Counted from the stretch's first letter, positions 1 to 9,537 are shown. The stretch is DNA of 64,000 bases from Maledivibacter halophilus (GCF_900167445.1 NZ_FUZT01000008.1:124001-188000), one strand, 5' to 3'. Translations and numbers: made by a program. The notes: generated by a model from the letters alone, not told the origin.

Positions 1-661
1 AAGCATTATTACTAAGTCCCAAAGCCTTCAATCTTTCTTGTCTTATTTCATTTAATTTTATTGGGTTTGCCGTAAGCCCCATAATGCGCTTAGGTGATAT
101 ATCAAACAGTTCCTCAGGCAATGGCGCCTCCGGTACTATTGGTACATTGGCTACCTTTATATTTTTATGGGCTAAATACATACTTAAAGGAGTTTTTGAG
201 GTTCTTGAAACCCCAATTAATACTATATCAGCCTTCTTAATCCCCCTTGAATCTTTTCCATCATCATATTTAACAGCAAATTCAATTGCTTCTACCCTAT
301 TAAAATATCTTTCATCTAATCTTCTCATTGTGCCTGGCACATTTACTGGTTCATTTCCTAAAACATTATAGAAGGAATTTAAAAGCTGAGACATAATATC
401 TACATATTCCAAGTCTTTCTTTTCACATTCAATAATTATTGTTTCCTTTATCTCCTTAATCACAGTGGTAAAAACTATTATTGATTTTAAGCCAGCTGCT
501 TCTTGTATTATATTTATCACTTGTTCCTTCTCAGTTATATATGGATATCTTTTCAATTTATAATCTAGGTCTTTAAATTGAGCTACTGCTGCCTTTGCAA
601 CCTGTTCTCCAGTTTCTCCTATTGAATCAGATAATATATATATGTATAACCTTTCATCCAT
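1..661 (-). CDS. yqfL: Pyruvate phosphate dikinase / PEP synthase regulatory protein, partial at the window edge
   Basis: I read this from the minus strand: an open frame of 220 codons begins with ATG at 661 behind a GGAGGAGA ribosome-binding site and runs off the left edge. The nucleotide-binding segment GVSRTSKTPLSMYLA is the hallmark of the DUF299 family. These bifunctional kinase/phosphorylases switch pyruvate phosphate dikinase or PEP synthase on and off by modifying an active-site Thr/His. Family members are about 270 residues, so roughly 50 are missing. It lies just downstream of ccpN, as in Bacillus subtilis yqzB-yqfL, which supports a role in gluconeogenic control. Family call is secure; the target enzyme is not visible here. 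Confidence 0.9.
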   Translation of the reverse strand, partial: MDERLYIYILSDSIGETGEQVAKAAVAQFKDLDYKLKRYPYITEKEQVINIIQEAAGLKSIIVFTTVIKEIKETIIIECEKKDLEYVDIMSQLLNSFYNVLGNEPVNVPGTMRRLDERYFNRVEAIEFAVKYDDGKDSRGIKKADIVLIGVSRTSKTPLSMYLAHKNIKVANVPIVPEAPLPEELFDISPKRIMGLTANPIKLNEIRQERLKALGLSNNA

Positions 662-680
662 ATTTTATCTCCTCCATTTT

Positions 681-1319
681 CTATATATTTGTTATTTCTA
701 TAAACAGCCTGGTAATATTGGTCTTTGATATTCTTCCGATTACTTTACAGTACTCCTTATTATCAATTATTTCCTTATCGACTATTGGCAGGCTATCCAC
801 CTCATGCAAAATAATTTTTTTGGCTGCTTCCAGTACAGTTTCATTTGGATAAACTGTTATTATATTTGGCATTCTGGTCATTATTACACCTATGGGAACG
901 TTGTTAATATCCATATTTCCAATACAGGATTTTAAAAAATCCTTTCTAGATACAACACCAGTCAAATACCCATCTGAAATAACAAATATGGTTCCTACAT
1001 CATTTAGAAACATAGAAACTATTCCATCGTATACTGATGTCTCTTCATTTACAACAACAGGAACAGATTTTATTTCCCCAACCTTAATTTCATTTACCTT
1101 ATTGAAGATTTCCTGATTAGGTGATTTACCTGTATAAAAATATCCTACCTTTGGTCTTGCCTCAAGCATTCCAGACATGGTTAAAATAGCAAGATCTGGC
1201 CTCAATGTTGCTCTGGTCAGCTCTAGAATTTCTGCAATATTTTCGCTTGTAATAGGCTCCTTTTCCTTTACAATTTCTATTATCTTCTTCTGTCGACTAC
1301 TAAACTCTATAGTAATCAC
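681..1319 (-). CDS. ccpN: CcpN-like transcriptional repressor with HTH and CBS pair
   Basis: This 212-residue protein has an N-terminal winged HTH (about 8-65, with the segment LTRATLRPDLAILTMSG) followed by two CBS domains (about 80-210). That layout matches CcpN/YqzB, the repressor of gluconeogenic genes in Bacillus, whose CBS pair senses nucleotides. The only usable start is GTG at 1319, which aligns with the family N-terminus, but this GTG lies inside the purine run GAGGTGA that would normally be the ribosome-binding site, so initiation is unusual. It sits 19 bases from the DUF299 regulator and is probably co-transcribed with it. Targets cannot be read from this window. Confidence 0.85.
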   Translation of the reverse strand: MITIEFSSRQKKIIEIVKEKEPITSENIAEILELTRATLRPDLAILTMSGMLEARPKVGYFYTGKSPNQEIFNKVNEIKVGEIKSVPVVVNEETSVYDGIVSMFLNDVGTIFVISDGYLTGVVSRKDFLKSCIGNMDINNVPIGVIMTRMPNIITVYPNETVLEAAKKIILHEVDSLPIVDKEIIDNKEYCKVIGRISKTNITRLFIEITNI

Positions 1320-1432
1320 CTCATTTTTGCTTATTATGTTATACTATTTTTTATATATTATATACTATACCATTAATTTTGTCTCTTAGTTTATTATTTT
1401 TTTTTATTTTTTTGAATAATATTTTGAAATAT

Positions 1433-1463
1433 AAAAAAGGATAACCTAATTGTTACCCTTTTT
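1433..1463 (-). terminator. Rho-independent terminator after glyS
   Basis: On the minus strand the hairpin arms AAAAAGGGTAAC and GTTATCCTTTTTT flank a short AATTAG loop and end in a T-rich tail. It begins 12 bases after the glyS stop. The symmetry of the arms means it could also work on the plus strand. Confidence 0.75.
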
Positions 1464-1474
1464 GTGTATTATTA

Positions 1475-2872
1475 TTAAAATTCGATCTTTTTATTAATAT
1501 AATCTTCTAATTCATCAATCTTAATTCTTACCTGCTCCATTGTATCTCTATCTCTTACTGTTACACTATTATCTTCCGTAGTATCAAAATCAATTGTTAT
1601 GCATAAAGGTGTACCGATTTCATCATGCCTTCTATATCTTTTGCCTATGCTTCCGGATTCATCATAATCGATCATAAATTTCTTTGAAAGCTTATTGTAT
1701 ACCTCTAATGCTGTTTCCTTAAGCTTTTTAGTAAGAGGGAAAACAGCTGCTTTAAATGGAGCTAATGCTGGATGAAACTTAAGAACTGATCTTTCATTGC
1801 CATCTTCTAACGCTTCTTCTTTATAAGCATCAATCAAGAATGCCAGTGTTACCCTATCAGCTCCAAGGGAAGGTTCAATACAATATGGTATATACTTTTC
1901 ATTGGTTGATGGATCCTGATAGCTCAAATCAACTCCAGAATGCTCTGCATGCTGTCTTAAATCATAATCAGTCCTATCTGCTATACCCCATAATTCTCCC
2001 CATCCAAAGGGAAACTTATATTCAAAATCTGTTGTAGCGTTACTGTAATGGGATAATTCTTCAGGTGAATGGTCTCTAAGTCTAATATTATCCTCCTTCA
2101 TATTAAGATCCAAAAGCCATTTCTTACAGAAATCCTTCCAGTATTTAAACCACTGCAGGTCTTCACCGGGCTTACAGAAAAACTCAAGTTCCATTTGCTC
2201 AAATTCTCTAGTTCTAAATATAAAGTTCCCCGGTGTTATCTCATTTCTAAAGGATTTTCCTATTTGTCCAATTCCAAAGGGGATTTTTTTTCTAGATGAT
2301 CTTTGTACATTTTTAAAGTTAACAAAGATCCCCTGGGCAGTTTCGGGTCTTAAGAATATTTCTGATTGAGAATCCTCTACAACTCCTTGATATGTTTTAA
2401 ACATTAAATTAAACTGTCTTATATTTGTAAAATCCGCTTGACCACATTCCGGACATTTTATTTTTTCGTCAGCTACATATTTCTCCATTTCTTCCTTTGA
2501 CCAACCATCTACTATTGTTTCTTCTCCTTCTTTTTTATCAATATACTCTTCTATTAATTTGTCAGCTCTAAACCTGGCCTTACATTTTTTACAATCCATA
2601 AGAGGATCATTGAATCCGCCAACGTGTCCAGAAGCCACCCAGGTTTCCGGATTCATTAAAATAGCAGCATCTAATCCAACATTATATGGTGATTCCTGTA
2701 TAAATCTTTTCCACCATGCCTTTTTAACATTATTTTTAAGCTCAACACCTAAAGGACCATAATCCCAAGTATTAGCCAGCCCGCCATATATTTCAGATCC
2801 GGAAAAAATAAATCCCCTTGATTTTGATAGTGAAACAATCTTATCCATAGTGCTTCGTTCTTTTTTTGCCAT
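1475..2872 (-). CDS. glyS: Glycyl-tRNA synthetase, single-chain (alpha2) type
   Basis: This 465-residue class II synthetase charges tRNA-Gly. It starts at ATG 2872 ([13 protein letters not shown]) behind GGAGGTATAAAT; the open frame continues upstream only because it runs through the T-box leader. Visible features are the N-terminal catalytic start [12 protein letters not shown], a zinc-type insertion with two pairs of Cys (CKKC and CPEC), the motif 2 region RNEITPGNF and a C-terminal anticodon-binding domain from about 365. B. subtilis has the two-subunit GlyQ/GlyS enzyme at this syntenic place, so the alpha2 enzyme occupies its slot here. Regulated by the upstream T-box. Confidence 0.96.
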   Translation of the reverse strand: MAKKERSTMDKIVSLSKSRGFIFSGSEIYGGLANTWDYGPLGVELKNNVKKAWWKRFIQESPYNVGLDAAILMNPETWVASGHVGGFNDPLMDCKKCKARFRADKLIEEYIDKKEGEETIVDGWSKEEMEKYVADEKIKCPECGQADFTNIRQFNLMFKTYQGVVEDSQSEIFLRPETAQGIFVNFKNVQRSSRKKIPFGIGQIGKSFRNEITPGNFIFRTREFEQMELEFFCKPGEDLQWFKYWKDFCKKWLLDLNMKEDNIRLRDHSPEELSHYSNATTDFEYKFPFGWGELWGIADRTDYDLRQHAEHSGVDLSYQDPSTNEKYIPYCIEPSLGADRVTLAFLIDAYKEEALEDGNERSVLKFHPALAPFKAAVFPLTKKLKETALEVYNKLSKKFMIDYDESGSIGKRYRRHDEIGTPLCITIDFDTTEDNSVTVRDRDTMEQVRIKIDELEDYINKKIEF

Positions 2873-2919
2873 ATTTATACCTCCTAAGAATATATAATTT
2901 GTTTTTTTATTTAAATATA

Positions 2920-3115
2920 AAAAAACCTTCCATCCCGTAAGGGACGAAAGGTTTACTTCCGCGGTTCCACCCTGTTTGGCGTATACAACACCCACTTTAA
3001 ACAGTACAGCTCAAGAGCTCCCTTCACTAAGATATTATACCGGATTTTCACCATCACCGACTCTCTAAAGTAATATTCAAAGTTACTCTTCTCTATCATA
3101 GCCTATATTCATTTT
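2920..3115 (-). promoter_or_regulatory. T-box riboswitch leader of glyS
   Basis: The minus strand carries the canonical T-box sequence AGGGTGGAACCGCGG (2959-2973). It is followed by the terminator hairpin whose arms are AAACCTTTCGTCCC and GGGATGGAAGGTTT, then a T run, and then the glyS ribosome-binding site. Upstream lie stem I-like elements (AGAGAG, GGTGATGGTGAAAATCC, GAGCTCTTGAGCTG). Uncharged tRNA-Gly is expected to pair with the T-box and stabilise the antiterminator. I did not assign the specifier codon with confidence. Confidence 0.93.
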
Positions 3116-3120
3116 TATTG

Positions 3121-3149
3121 ATTTTACCATAACACCTTAATTTTGTAAA
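3121..3149 (-). promoter_or_regulatory. Sigma-A-type promoter of the T-box/glyS unit
   Basis: On the minus strand TTTACA (3144-3149) and TAAAAT (3121-3126) are separated by exactly 17 bases, immediately upstream of the T-box leader. Confidence 0.75.
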
Positions 3150-3169
3150 CAGTAAAAACAGAAATATAT

Positions 3170-3670
3170 TTACTCTATCTCATCTTCATCTACTTCTTCT
3201 TTTCTATTTTTTCTGCTGAATTTACTCCTGGCTTCCCCTACTTTTCCTTTAACACTATGTATTGCATCCTCAGTGATGTCATTTATATCAATTATCTCTC
3301 CATCATCTTTGAGTATTTCCAATCTACATCCACTAGCAAGGGCTGCCACAATACCAGCTATTGCTGCCGGAGGAAAAACTAAAGCCCCAATAGCTCCAGC
3401 TGTAACAGGTATATTCATCACAGTCTCTCCATTTTTTCTTAAGTAAATCTTTGTTACATTTCCTTTCTTAACTATTTCCTTAAGCTTATCAATAACTTCA
3501 TTACCTTTGTCACCTATATTGTTTTTAATTTTCTTTTGCTGATTTGATTCAATATAAATTATAGCTTCTAAAACGTCACCATCGGTTTCTTCTAATGCTT
3601 TTTTTGCCTCTCCATAAGAAGCACCAGTTCTTTCTCTCACTTCATCTACTTGTTCTAAAGTAAATTCCAT
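3170..3670 (-). CDS. DUF4342 domain protein with UBA/TS-N-like N-terminus
   Basis: This 166-residue protein begins at ATG 3670, spaced correctly after GAGGTGA; an upstream in-frame GTG lies inside that ribosome-binding site. Residues 1-45 (EFTLEQVDEVRERTGASYGE) resemble the UBA/TS-N helical fold seen in EF-Ts. Residues about 55-130 match the DUF4342 family, with a Gly/Ala-rich hydrophobic hairpin around GALVFPPAAIAGIVAALASG that could insert in a membrane. The tail is highly charged. It lies between recO and the glyS promoter. The function of the family is not known to me; nucleoid or membrane association is only speculation. Confidence 0.7.
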   Translation of the reverse strand: MEFTLEQVDEVRERTGASYGEAKKALEETDGDVLEAIIYIESNQQKKIKNNIGDKGNEVIDKLKEIVKKGNVTKIYLRKNGETVMNIPVTAGAIGALVFPPAAIAGIVAALASGCRLEILKDDGEIIDINDITEDAIHSVKGKVGEARSKFSRKNRKEEVDEDEIE

Positions 3671-3690
3671 AAAAATCACCTCTTATTTTT

Positions 3691-4443
3691 TTAGATTTTT
3701 TTAATAGTATTTAAAAATTCCAGACTCTTAAAAGATTTTCTTTGAAGATGAAATAATATATATTTATCTATAATATAACTTAATCTATTTATTGTTAAAG
3801 GATTCAACTTTATTTTTGATATTGTTATTATATCTGTTTTTAAGATATATCTCATGATTTTTACCATAGTTAAATCTATTAAAATGACATTTCCTTTACT
3901 TTTATTAAAGCAATTATCGCATATTATTCCACCTTGTTCAATATTGAATCTGATTTTTTTGAATTTTTTCCCATTACACTCTATACATTTAGTTAATTCG
4001 GGACGAAATCCAGAATAGTCTAGGAGTTTTAACTGAAAAGCAAGCTTAATAAGTTCAAAATTATCTTCTACATGGGTTATTAAGCTTAATGCTTTTAAAA
4101 AAGTATCAAAAAGTCTGTTATTAGTAACTCCTTCCACTGTAACAGTATCACAAAGCTCTGCAAAATATGAAGCATATGCAAGCTTTGATAAATCTTCTCT
4201 TATACTATAAAAGGATTCATGAATATCCGCAGATGAAATTCTATCTAATTCTTTTCCCTTAACCAATACAAACTCGCCAAAAACAAATATATGGGAAGCA
4301 GGGGAAAGACTTGCTTTAGGTTTTCTTCCCCCCTTTGCAACAGCCCTTATTTTTCCAAGCTTTCTTGTAAAAAGTGTGAGTATTACATCTGCTTCAGATA
4401 TTTTATTTTTCCTTAAGACCACAGCATCGGTCTTATATATCAT
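3691..4443 (-). CDS. recO: DNA repair protein RecO
   Basis: RecO (250 residues) anneals single strands and loads RecA with RecF/RecR. The N-terminal OB fold starts with the typical KTDAVVLRKNKISEAD segment, and a zinc-binding pair CIEC...CDNC appears near residues 153-178. Length fits the family (about 240-250). Start ATG 4443 sits behind GAGGTGATGTA, and its ribosome-binding site overlaps the stop of yqzL, so the two are translationally coupled. Gene order era, yqzL, recO, glycyl-tRNA synthetase matches Bacillus, apart from mgtE between era and yqzL. Confidence 0.95.
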   Translation of the reverse strand: MIYKTDAVVLRKNKISEADVILTLFTRKLGKIRAVAKGGRKPKASLSPASHIFVFGEFVLVKGKELDRISSADIHESFYSIREDLSKLAYASYFAELCDTVTVEGVTNNRLFDTFLKALSLITHVEDNFELIKLAFQLKLLDYSGFRPELTKCIECNGKKFKKIRFNIEQGGIICDNCFNKSKGNVILIDLTMVKIMRYILKTDIITISKIKLNPLTINRLSYIIDKYILFHLQRKSFKSLEFLNTIKKI

Positions 4444-4447
4444 TACA

Positions 4448-4600
4448 TCACCTCAAGAAATTATTCTGATCATAGGTAAATTCCATATTTTTATTTTCTT
4501 CTTCACTAAATGATTCTAAGTCTTTATTCTTTTTAAATTCCAAATAATATTCCACATCACCTGTCATTAGAAATAGATTCCATAAACTATCTTTATACAT
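4448..4600 (-). CDS. yqzL: YqzL-like small protein
   Basis: I found this 50-residue open frame by reading the minus strand from ATG 4600, behind AAGGGGGTATAAGA. The N-terminus MYKDSLWNLFLMTGDVEYYL fits the YqzL family (about 47 residues; the common pattern is a Trp followed by TG.(I/V)..Y). Its stop TGA lies within the recO ribosome-binding site. In Bacillus yqzL also immediately precedes recO. Molecular function is unknown for the family. Confidence 0.8.
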   Translation of the reverse strand: MYKDSLWNLFLMTGDVEYYLEFKKNKDLESFSEEENKNMEFTYDQNNFLR

Positions 4601-4742
4601 TCTTATACCCCCTTCTAACAGTTATTATTTAAAAAAGTCATAAATTATAAAGGCAATTATACAACTTCCCCATATAATTATTTTCTGTTATAAAGAGGTG
4701 TATATATACAAAGAAAATTTTGTTATTTAAAATAACTTTTAT

Positions 4743-6131
4743 CTAATAAACTAGCCTTGACAAAAGAATAGTTGTCAGTGTAAAGTATATGGATAAACCG
4801 GTTATATCAATAGTGGTAGTTATAAATGGAGCAGATGCTACAGCAGGATCAACACCTATTTTTTTAAATATTATGGGAACTAAAGTACCAATAGTAGCCG
4901 CAGTTATCATATTGGCCCACATTGAAATTCCCACTACAAAACTTAAAATTATTTCTCCTTGTATAAAAAACAAAGAAACTATAGCCACTATAATACTACA
5001 GCATAGACCAACTAAAAATCCAATACAAACCTCTTGAAATAAAGTCCTTAAAACCTCTTTTCCTTGAATATCTCCCATTGCTATACCTCGTACAGTTAAG
5101 GTGGATGATTGTGTGCCTACATTTCCTCCCATACCAGCAAGCAGGGGCATAAAAAGTGCTAATACAGTATTTTTATTAAGAACTTCTTGAAAACCACCTA
5201 TTACCTGGGCCGATAACAATCCTCCAAATACAGTTATTATAAGCCATGGTAATCTTGATTTTACAGAGGCAAATATTCTCTCTGAAATATTGTAATGCTC
5301 AAGATCCTCAACTTCAGATGCTCCTGCAAATCTATATATATCTTCTGTGGCTTCTTCTTCAATAACATCAATTATATCATCTACAGTTATTATACCCATT
5401 ATTCTATTATTATCATCAACTACTGGAATAGCCAATAAATCATATTTTGAAACCGCTCTGGCCACATCTTCTTGATCTGTTTTCAAATTTACACTAATAA
5501 CATTTTCATGCATTATATCTTCAACAATATTATTGGGTCTACTTATAATTAACTCCCTTAATGAAAGTACTCCTACAAGTCTCTTATTTTTATCAACTAC
5601 ATAAACATAATAAATAGTTTCTGCATCCTTAGCCATCTCCCTTAAATCTTCTATGGCCTGATAGATAGTTATATCCTTTCTAACACTGATGAACTCCTTG
5701 GTCATTATACCGCCGGCTGTATCCTCATCATAAACAAGGAGCTCCCTAACACTCTTAGCATCCTCTAGATTTAAAAGAGATATTATTTCCTTTCTCTTTT
5801 CTTCACTAAGCTCGGCAATGAGATCAACCATATCATCCTGTGCTATTTGCTCCAATAATAGAATCTTATGCTCTCTTCTTAATATTCCAAGAAATTCAAG
5901 AAAGGTTTCTGAATTAACTTCCTCTAATACCTTCCCTGCTTGTTCCCATGAAAGAATGCTAAAAAATTTCACTTGATCCTCATCATTGAGTTCAAAAAGA
6001 ACTTCAGCTATATCTGCTGGGTGCATTTCTTCAATAAATTCTTTTATTTTTAAATCTTCATTTCTATTTAATAGTTCTTCTACTGTATGGATTCTTTCTT
6101 CTATTACATTTTCATCAGTATTTTTTGTCAT
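4743..6131 (-). CDS. mgtE: Magnesium transporter MgtE
   Basis: MgtE (462 residues) is a Mg2+ channel gated by intracellular Mg2+. The sequence shows the N-terminal superhelical domain (about 10-135, HPADIAEVLFELNDED), a CBS pair (about 140-260) and five C-terminal membrane helices (about 290-460). Its conserved pore Asp lies in the segment FITTTIDITG. It starts at ATG 6131 after AAGGGGGAAAG. It is inserted between era and yqzL-recO relative to Bacillus order. I see no Mg2+ riboswitch in the roughly 85-base leader, so regulation by an M-box is not supported. Confidence 0.95.
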   Translation of the reverse strand: MTKNTDENVIEERIHTVEELLNRNEDLKIKEFIEEMHPADIAEVLFELNDEDQVKFFSILSWEQAGKVLEEVNSETFLEFLGILRREHKILLLEQIAQDDMVDLIAELSEEKRKEIISLLNLEDAKSVRELLVYDEDTAGGIMTKEFISVRKDITIYQAIEDLREMAKDAETIYYVYVVDKNKRLVGVLSLRELIISRPNNIVEDIMHENVISVNLKTDQEDVARAVSKYDLLAIPVVDDNNRIMGIITVDDIIDVIEEEATEDIYRFAGASEVEDLEHYNISERIFASVKSRLPWLIITVFGGLLSAQVIGGFQEVLNKNTVLALFMPLLAGMGGNVGTQSSTLTVRGIAMGDIQGKEVLRTLFQEVCIGFLVGLCCSIIVAIVSLFFIQGEIILSFVVGISMWANMITAATIGTLVPIIFKKIGVDPAVASAPFITTTIDITGLSIYFTLTTILLSRLVY

Positions 6132-6215
6132 AATTACTTTCCCCCTTAAAGCGTCAATGAATAAATTGTACTAGCAAATGTCATAAATTCTCTTTATGAG
6201 TAGAGGGAATATAAT

Positions 6216-7103
6216 TTATTCATATCCAAAATTTCTTAAAAGGTTCTCTTTATCTCTCCAGTCTTTTTTTACCTTTACCCATATCTCCATAAATACTTTA
6301 GATCCAAGAAGTCTTTCAATTTCTTCCCTTGCACTTTTCCCGACACCTTTTATTTTTCTTCCACTTTTCCCAATAATTATCGCTTTATGAGAATTCCTTT
6401 CACAGTATATTGTAACATCTATATCAACTATATCCTTATCTTCTCTTTTTCTCATATAATTTACAATAACTGCAACTCCATGGGGAACTTCCTCATGAAG
6501 ATAGTGAAGGAGTTTTTCCCTTACAATTTCTGATACTATAAATCTTTCAGGCTGGTCAGTAATCATGTCAGAGGGAAAATACATGGGTCCTTCAGGCAAT
6601 CTATTAACTATTTCCTTTACAAGTTTATCAACATTGTTTCCATTTATTGCTGATAAGCCCATAATATTTTCAAAGATACCAATTTCTTTATATTTATCAT
6701 ATATATCTTTAAAATCATCGGGCCCTATTTCATCAATTTTATTTATTCCAAGTATAATTGGGGTTTTTACATCCCTTAACAATTCTATTATATACTTATC
6801 TCCCGGTCCAATAGTTTTAGACTCATCAACTAAAAAAACTATAACATCTACTTCGTTTAAGGTTTCCTTAGCTGCTTTAACCATATGCTCTCCCAATTTG
6901 TTTTTAGGCTTATGGATTCCCGGTGTATCTAAAAACACTATTTGGGAATCTTCACTATTATATATGGTTTGAATTTTATTTCTAGTAGTCTGGGGTTTAT
7001 CTGACATAATTAGTATTTTCTGGCCAACTATATTATTTATCAGCGTAGACTTTCCAACATTAGGTCTTCCAATTATTGTTACAAATCCTGACTTATAAGC
7101 CAA
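6216..7103 (-). CDS. era: GTPase Era
   Basis: Era (about 295 residues) binds 16S rRNA and assists 30S maturation. The G motifs are clear: GRPNVGKS (G1), DTPG (G3) and NKID (G4), followed by a C-terminal KH domain with IIGKSGRKIKGVG. I prefer the TTG at 7103 because it is well spaced from AGGTGGTGA; the frame can be opened with GTG at 7115, but that GTG is inside the ribosome-binding site. Neighbours on the same strand are the DUF3048 lipoprotein upstream and mgtE downstream. Confidence 0.95.
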   Translation of the reverse strand: MAYKSGFVTIIGRPNVGKSTLINNIVGQKILIMSDKPQTTRNKIQTIYNSEDSQIVFLDTPGIHKPKNKLGEHMVKAAKETLNEVDVIVFLVDESKTIGPGDKYIIELLRDVKTPIILGINKIDEIGPDDFKDIYDKYKEIGIFENIMGLSAINGNNVDKLVKEIVNRLPEGPMYFPSDMITDQPERFIVSEIVREKLLHYLHEEVPHGVAVIVNYMRKREDKDIVDIDVTIYCERNSHKAIIIGKSGRKIKGVGKSAREEIERLLGSKVFMEIWVKVKKDWRDKENLLRNFGYE

Positions 7104-7121
7104 ACTCGTCACCACCTATTT

Positions 7122-8198
7122 TTATTTCATTATTAATTTCAAATTACTGGGAACAACCTGATACCATGTAATTCCCGGATTCAATTTTATTTCTTTATCA
7201 TTTAAATCATAATATCTTGTAATATCCCTTCTAGAAGGTTTTTTCCATTTTACTTCCATATATTTTCCATTTGTTATGTATAATCCCTTACCTTCTCCTA
7301 TAAGCTCTACGTCAAGTCTTCCAACACTGTCAATTACTTTTTGATCTGCGTACTGCACTAAAATATTTTTTGCACTTAAATGAATTTTTGAAGCTTCATC
7401 TAAATGGGCTTTATTGTTAACATATCTATAGTATAAACCTTCTTCTTTGTTATATTTAAATCCAGAAGTATATTTTTCATCTCTATAGGGGATTTTTATC
7501 TCAATTAATGATTCACCTTCTATTTCAGTATCCTTTTCATTAAATTTCAAGGTTTCAAAGCTTCCAGTTTTGTTGTATTTTCTTCTTTTAGCTTCCTTAG
7601 TAATGGCCTCATAGCTTGAATACATATTATTAGGTTTTGGTTTATGGCTTTTTCTCCAGAATACATCTCCTCCACTTGATAGACCGTCAACATCAGCCAT
7701 TTTTAAATTTTTTATATCCTTTTTAGCCTGTTCACTTCCTCCTACATGAACATATAGGGGATCGTACTCTAAGGCTTTATCTACAAAATATGGTCTAGCA
7801 CTTCTAATTGGTCCAATTGTTTCCGGCTTATTAGTATAAATTATTGCTAAATATCTGGTTATATTTCCTTCTGCCAGTATTTCATATACTACATCGGCTT
7901 CACTAAGCCCTGCCTGTGGTCTAGCCTTATATAAATTATCCAACATAACTGCTATTGGCCTATCATTTAGTCTTTCCTTATCTATATACTCTCCAGTTAA
8001 AGGTGACTTTATTTTATTTTCCATGTCTATTTCTTCTTCAGCTTTTTCATCATTTGTACCATCGCTAATGACAATTTCTTCTGTTTCTTCCTGTATGACG
8101 CCGTCTGTAGAAACCTCTTCCTTATTATTGGAAGCCTCTTTATTAGAACAGCCAATTAGTAATGAAAGTGTTAATACTACAACTAATACTTTTTTCAT
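7122..8198 (-). CDS. DUF3048 lipoprotein (YerB-like)
   Basis: This 358-residue protein begins with a lipoprotein signal whose lipobox LLIGC places the lipidated Cys at residue 17. An acidic, Ser/Asn-rich linker follows (about 20-60), then the DUF3048 region with SPLTGEYIDKERLNDRPIAVM, the RPQAGLSEADVVYE segment and GPIRSARPYFVD. This is the family of B. subtilis YerB, exported proteins of unknown function. ATG 8198 is preceded by AAGGGGGAC. It lies 18 bases upstream of era, so co-transcription is likely; a functional link to Era is not implied. Confidence 0.88.
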   Translation of the reverse strand: MKKVLVVVLTLSLLIGCSNKEASNNKEEVSTDGVIQEETEEIVISDGTNDEKAEEEIDMENKIKSPLTGEYIDKERLNDRPIAVMLDNLYKARPQAGLSEADVVYEILAEGNITRYLAIIYTNKPETIGPIRSARPYFVDKALEYDPLYVHVGGSEQAKKDIKNLKMADVDGLSSGGDVFWRKSHKPKPNNMYSSYEAITKEAKRRKYNKTGSFETLKFNEKDTEIEGESLIEIKIPYRDEKYTSGFKYNKEEGLYYRYVNNKAHLDEASKIHLSAKNILVQYADQKVIDSVGRLDVELIGEGKGLYITNGKYMEVKWKKPSRRDITRYYDLNDKEIKLNPGITWYQVVPSNLKLIMK

Positions 8199-8223
8199 TT
8201 TTTAGTCCCCCTTGTTCTTTAAA

Positions 8224-9501
8224 CTATTCATCATTATTCATATTTTTTATTTCTATCTTTTTTATCCTTCGATTTTGAACCTCTAAAACTCTAAATACAA
8301 TATTATTATATCGTATAATATCATCTTCCTTAGGGATTTTTCCAATTAAATTAAATACAAATCCCCCTAAAGATTCAAATTCATCTTCTGGCAAATTTTC
8401 TTCCAAAATATCATTTACTTCTTCTATGGATATTTTGGAATTAACAATTATAATATTCTCATCCTTATAATCTATCAAGCTCTTTTCATCATCGTATTCA
8501 TCTAAAATATCACCTACTATCTCCTCTAAAATATCTTCAATCGTTACAAGCCCCAGAGTTCCGCCATATTCATCCAATACAATAGATATATGTACCTTCT
8601 CAAGCTGCATTTCCTTTAATAGATCGGCTGCTTTTTTACTTTCCGGCACATAATAGGCAGGCCTCATTAATCTTTTTATATTAAGCTCTTCTTTGTTAGA
8701 TTTTAAATAACATGAAAGAAGGTCTTTGGCATAAATTATTCCAATAACATTGTCAATTGATTCTCCAATAACTGGAATCCTTGAGTAACCAAATTCAATT
8801 ATTTTCTTTATAGCATTCTCTATGGACACATCTTCTTCTAAATATACTATATCAATCCTAGGAACCATAACTTCTGTAACTTTAATATCTCCAATTTCAA
8901 AAATGCTTTCTATCATTTCTCTCTCTTGCTTTTCAATAATTCCTACTTCTTCACCAACATCTACTAAGGTTTTTATTTCTTCCTCTGAAACCATAGTGCG
9001 ATTGTTACTTGTATTTCCTCCTAAGCTTCTAATAATTATCCCAGTTATTTTATTTAAAACAAGTAGAATAGGACCAAATATTACTGAAAGCAGTTCCAAT
9101 GGTCTTCCCAACTTCATTGCAACCTTCTCTGCATTATAGGAAGAATATGTCTTAGGTGTAATTTCTCCAAAGACTAAAATCAAAACAGTCATAATTGCAG
9201 TTACTAAAAAGGTTGCTTGTCCAGCCTGCTTTCCTTCAAAAATACTTAGTGTAAGTTCAGTTGCAATGGCTGTTGCAGCAATATTTACTATATTATTACC
9301 TATCAATATTGTTGCTAATATCTTAGGAGATTTATTTAGAAGTCTTTCTAAAATCTTAGCTTCTTTAACACCTTTTCTTTTAAGCTTTTTAATGCCTATT
9401 ATATTTAAAGATGACAATGATGTTTCAGCACCAGAAAATAATCCGGATAATGACAGCAACACAATTAGAACTACTAATCTTAAAATAATAGAGTAATCCA
9501 C
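8224..9501 (-). CDS. CNNM/CorC-type transporter (DUF21, CBS pair, CorC_HlyC)
   Basis: This 425-residue membrane protein has an N-terminal DUF21 domain with about four helices (residues 1-170, including SGLFSGAETSLSSLN), a CBS pair (about 200-330) and a C-terminal CorC_HlyC domain (about 340-420, GGFVFNLIGKIP). These proteins are often annotated as hemolysins, but family members act in Mg2+/Co2+ efflux or homeostasis. The start is GTG 9501 behind GGAGGAAGAGTA. With mgtE nearby it hints at clustered Mg2+ handling, which is inference. Confidence 0.9.
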   Translation of the reverse strand: MDYSIILRLVVLIVLLSLSGLFSGAETSLSSLNIIGIKKLKRKGVKEAKILERLLNKSPKILATILIGNNIVNIAATAIATELTLSIFEGKQAGQATFLVTAIMTVLILVFGEITPKTYSSYNAEKVAMKLGRPLELLSVIFGPILLVLNKITGIIIRSLGGNTSNNRTMVSEEEIKTLVDVGEEVGIIEKQEREMIESIFEIGDIKVTEVMVPRIDIVYLEEDVSIENAIKKIIEFGYSRIPVIGESIDNVIGIIYAKDLLSCYLKSNKEELNIKRLMRPAYYVPESKKAADLLKEMQLEKVHISIVLDEYGGTLGLVTIEDILEEIVGDILDEYDDEKSLIDYKDENIIIVNSKISIEEVNDILEENLPEDEFESLGGFVFNLIGKIPKEDDIIRYNNIVFRVLEVQNRRIKKIEIKNMNNDE

Positions 9502-9537
9502 TACTCTTCCTCCTATTTAATATAGCTCCAGCAATAT

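Noticed and set aside
2873-2995. N-terminal extension of glycyl-tRNA synthetase
   Set aside because: The open frame continues upstream, but this segment is the T-box antiterminator and terminator; the ATG at 2872 has a perfect ribosome-binding site.
6132-6215. M-box magnesium riboswitch before mgtE
   Set aside because: The leader is too short and carries no M-box motifs.
6565-6972. 135-codon plus-strand frame
   Set aside because: Shadow of era in the opposite strand, with low-complexity Ser/Ile-rich translation.
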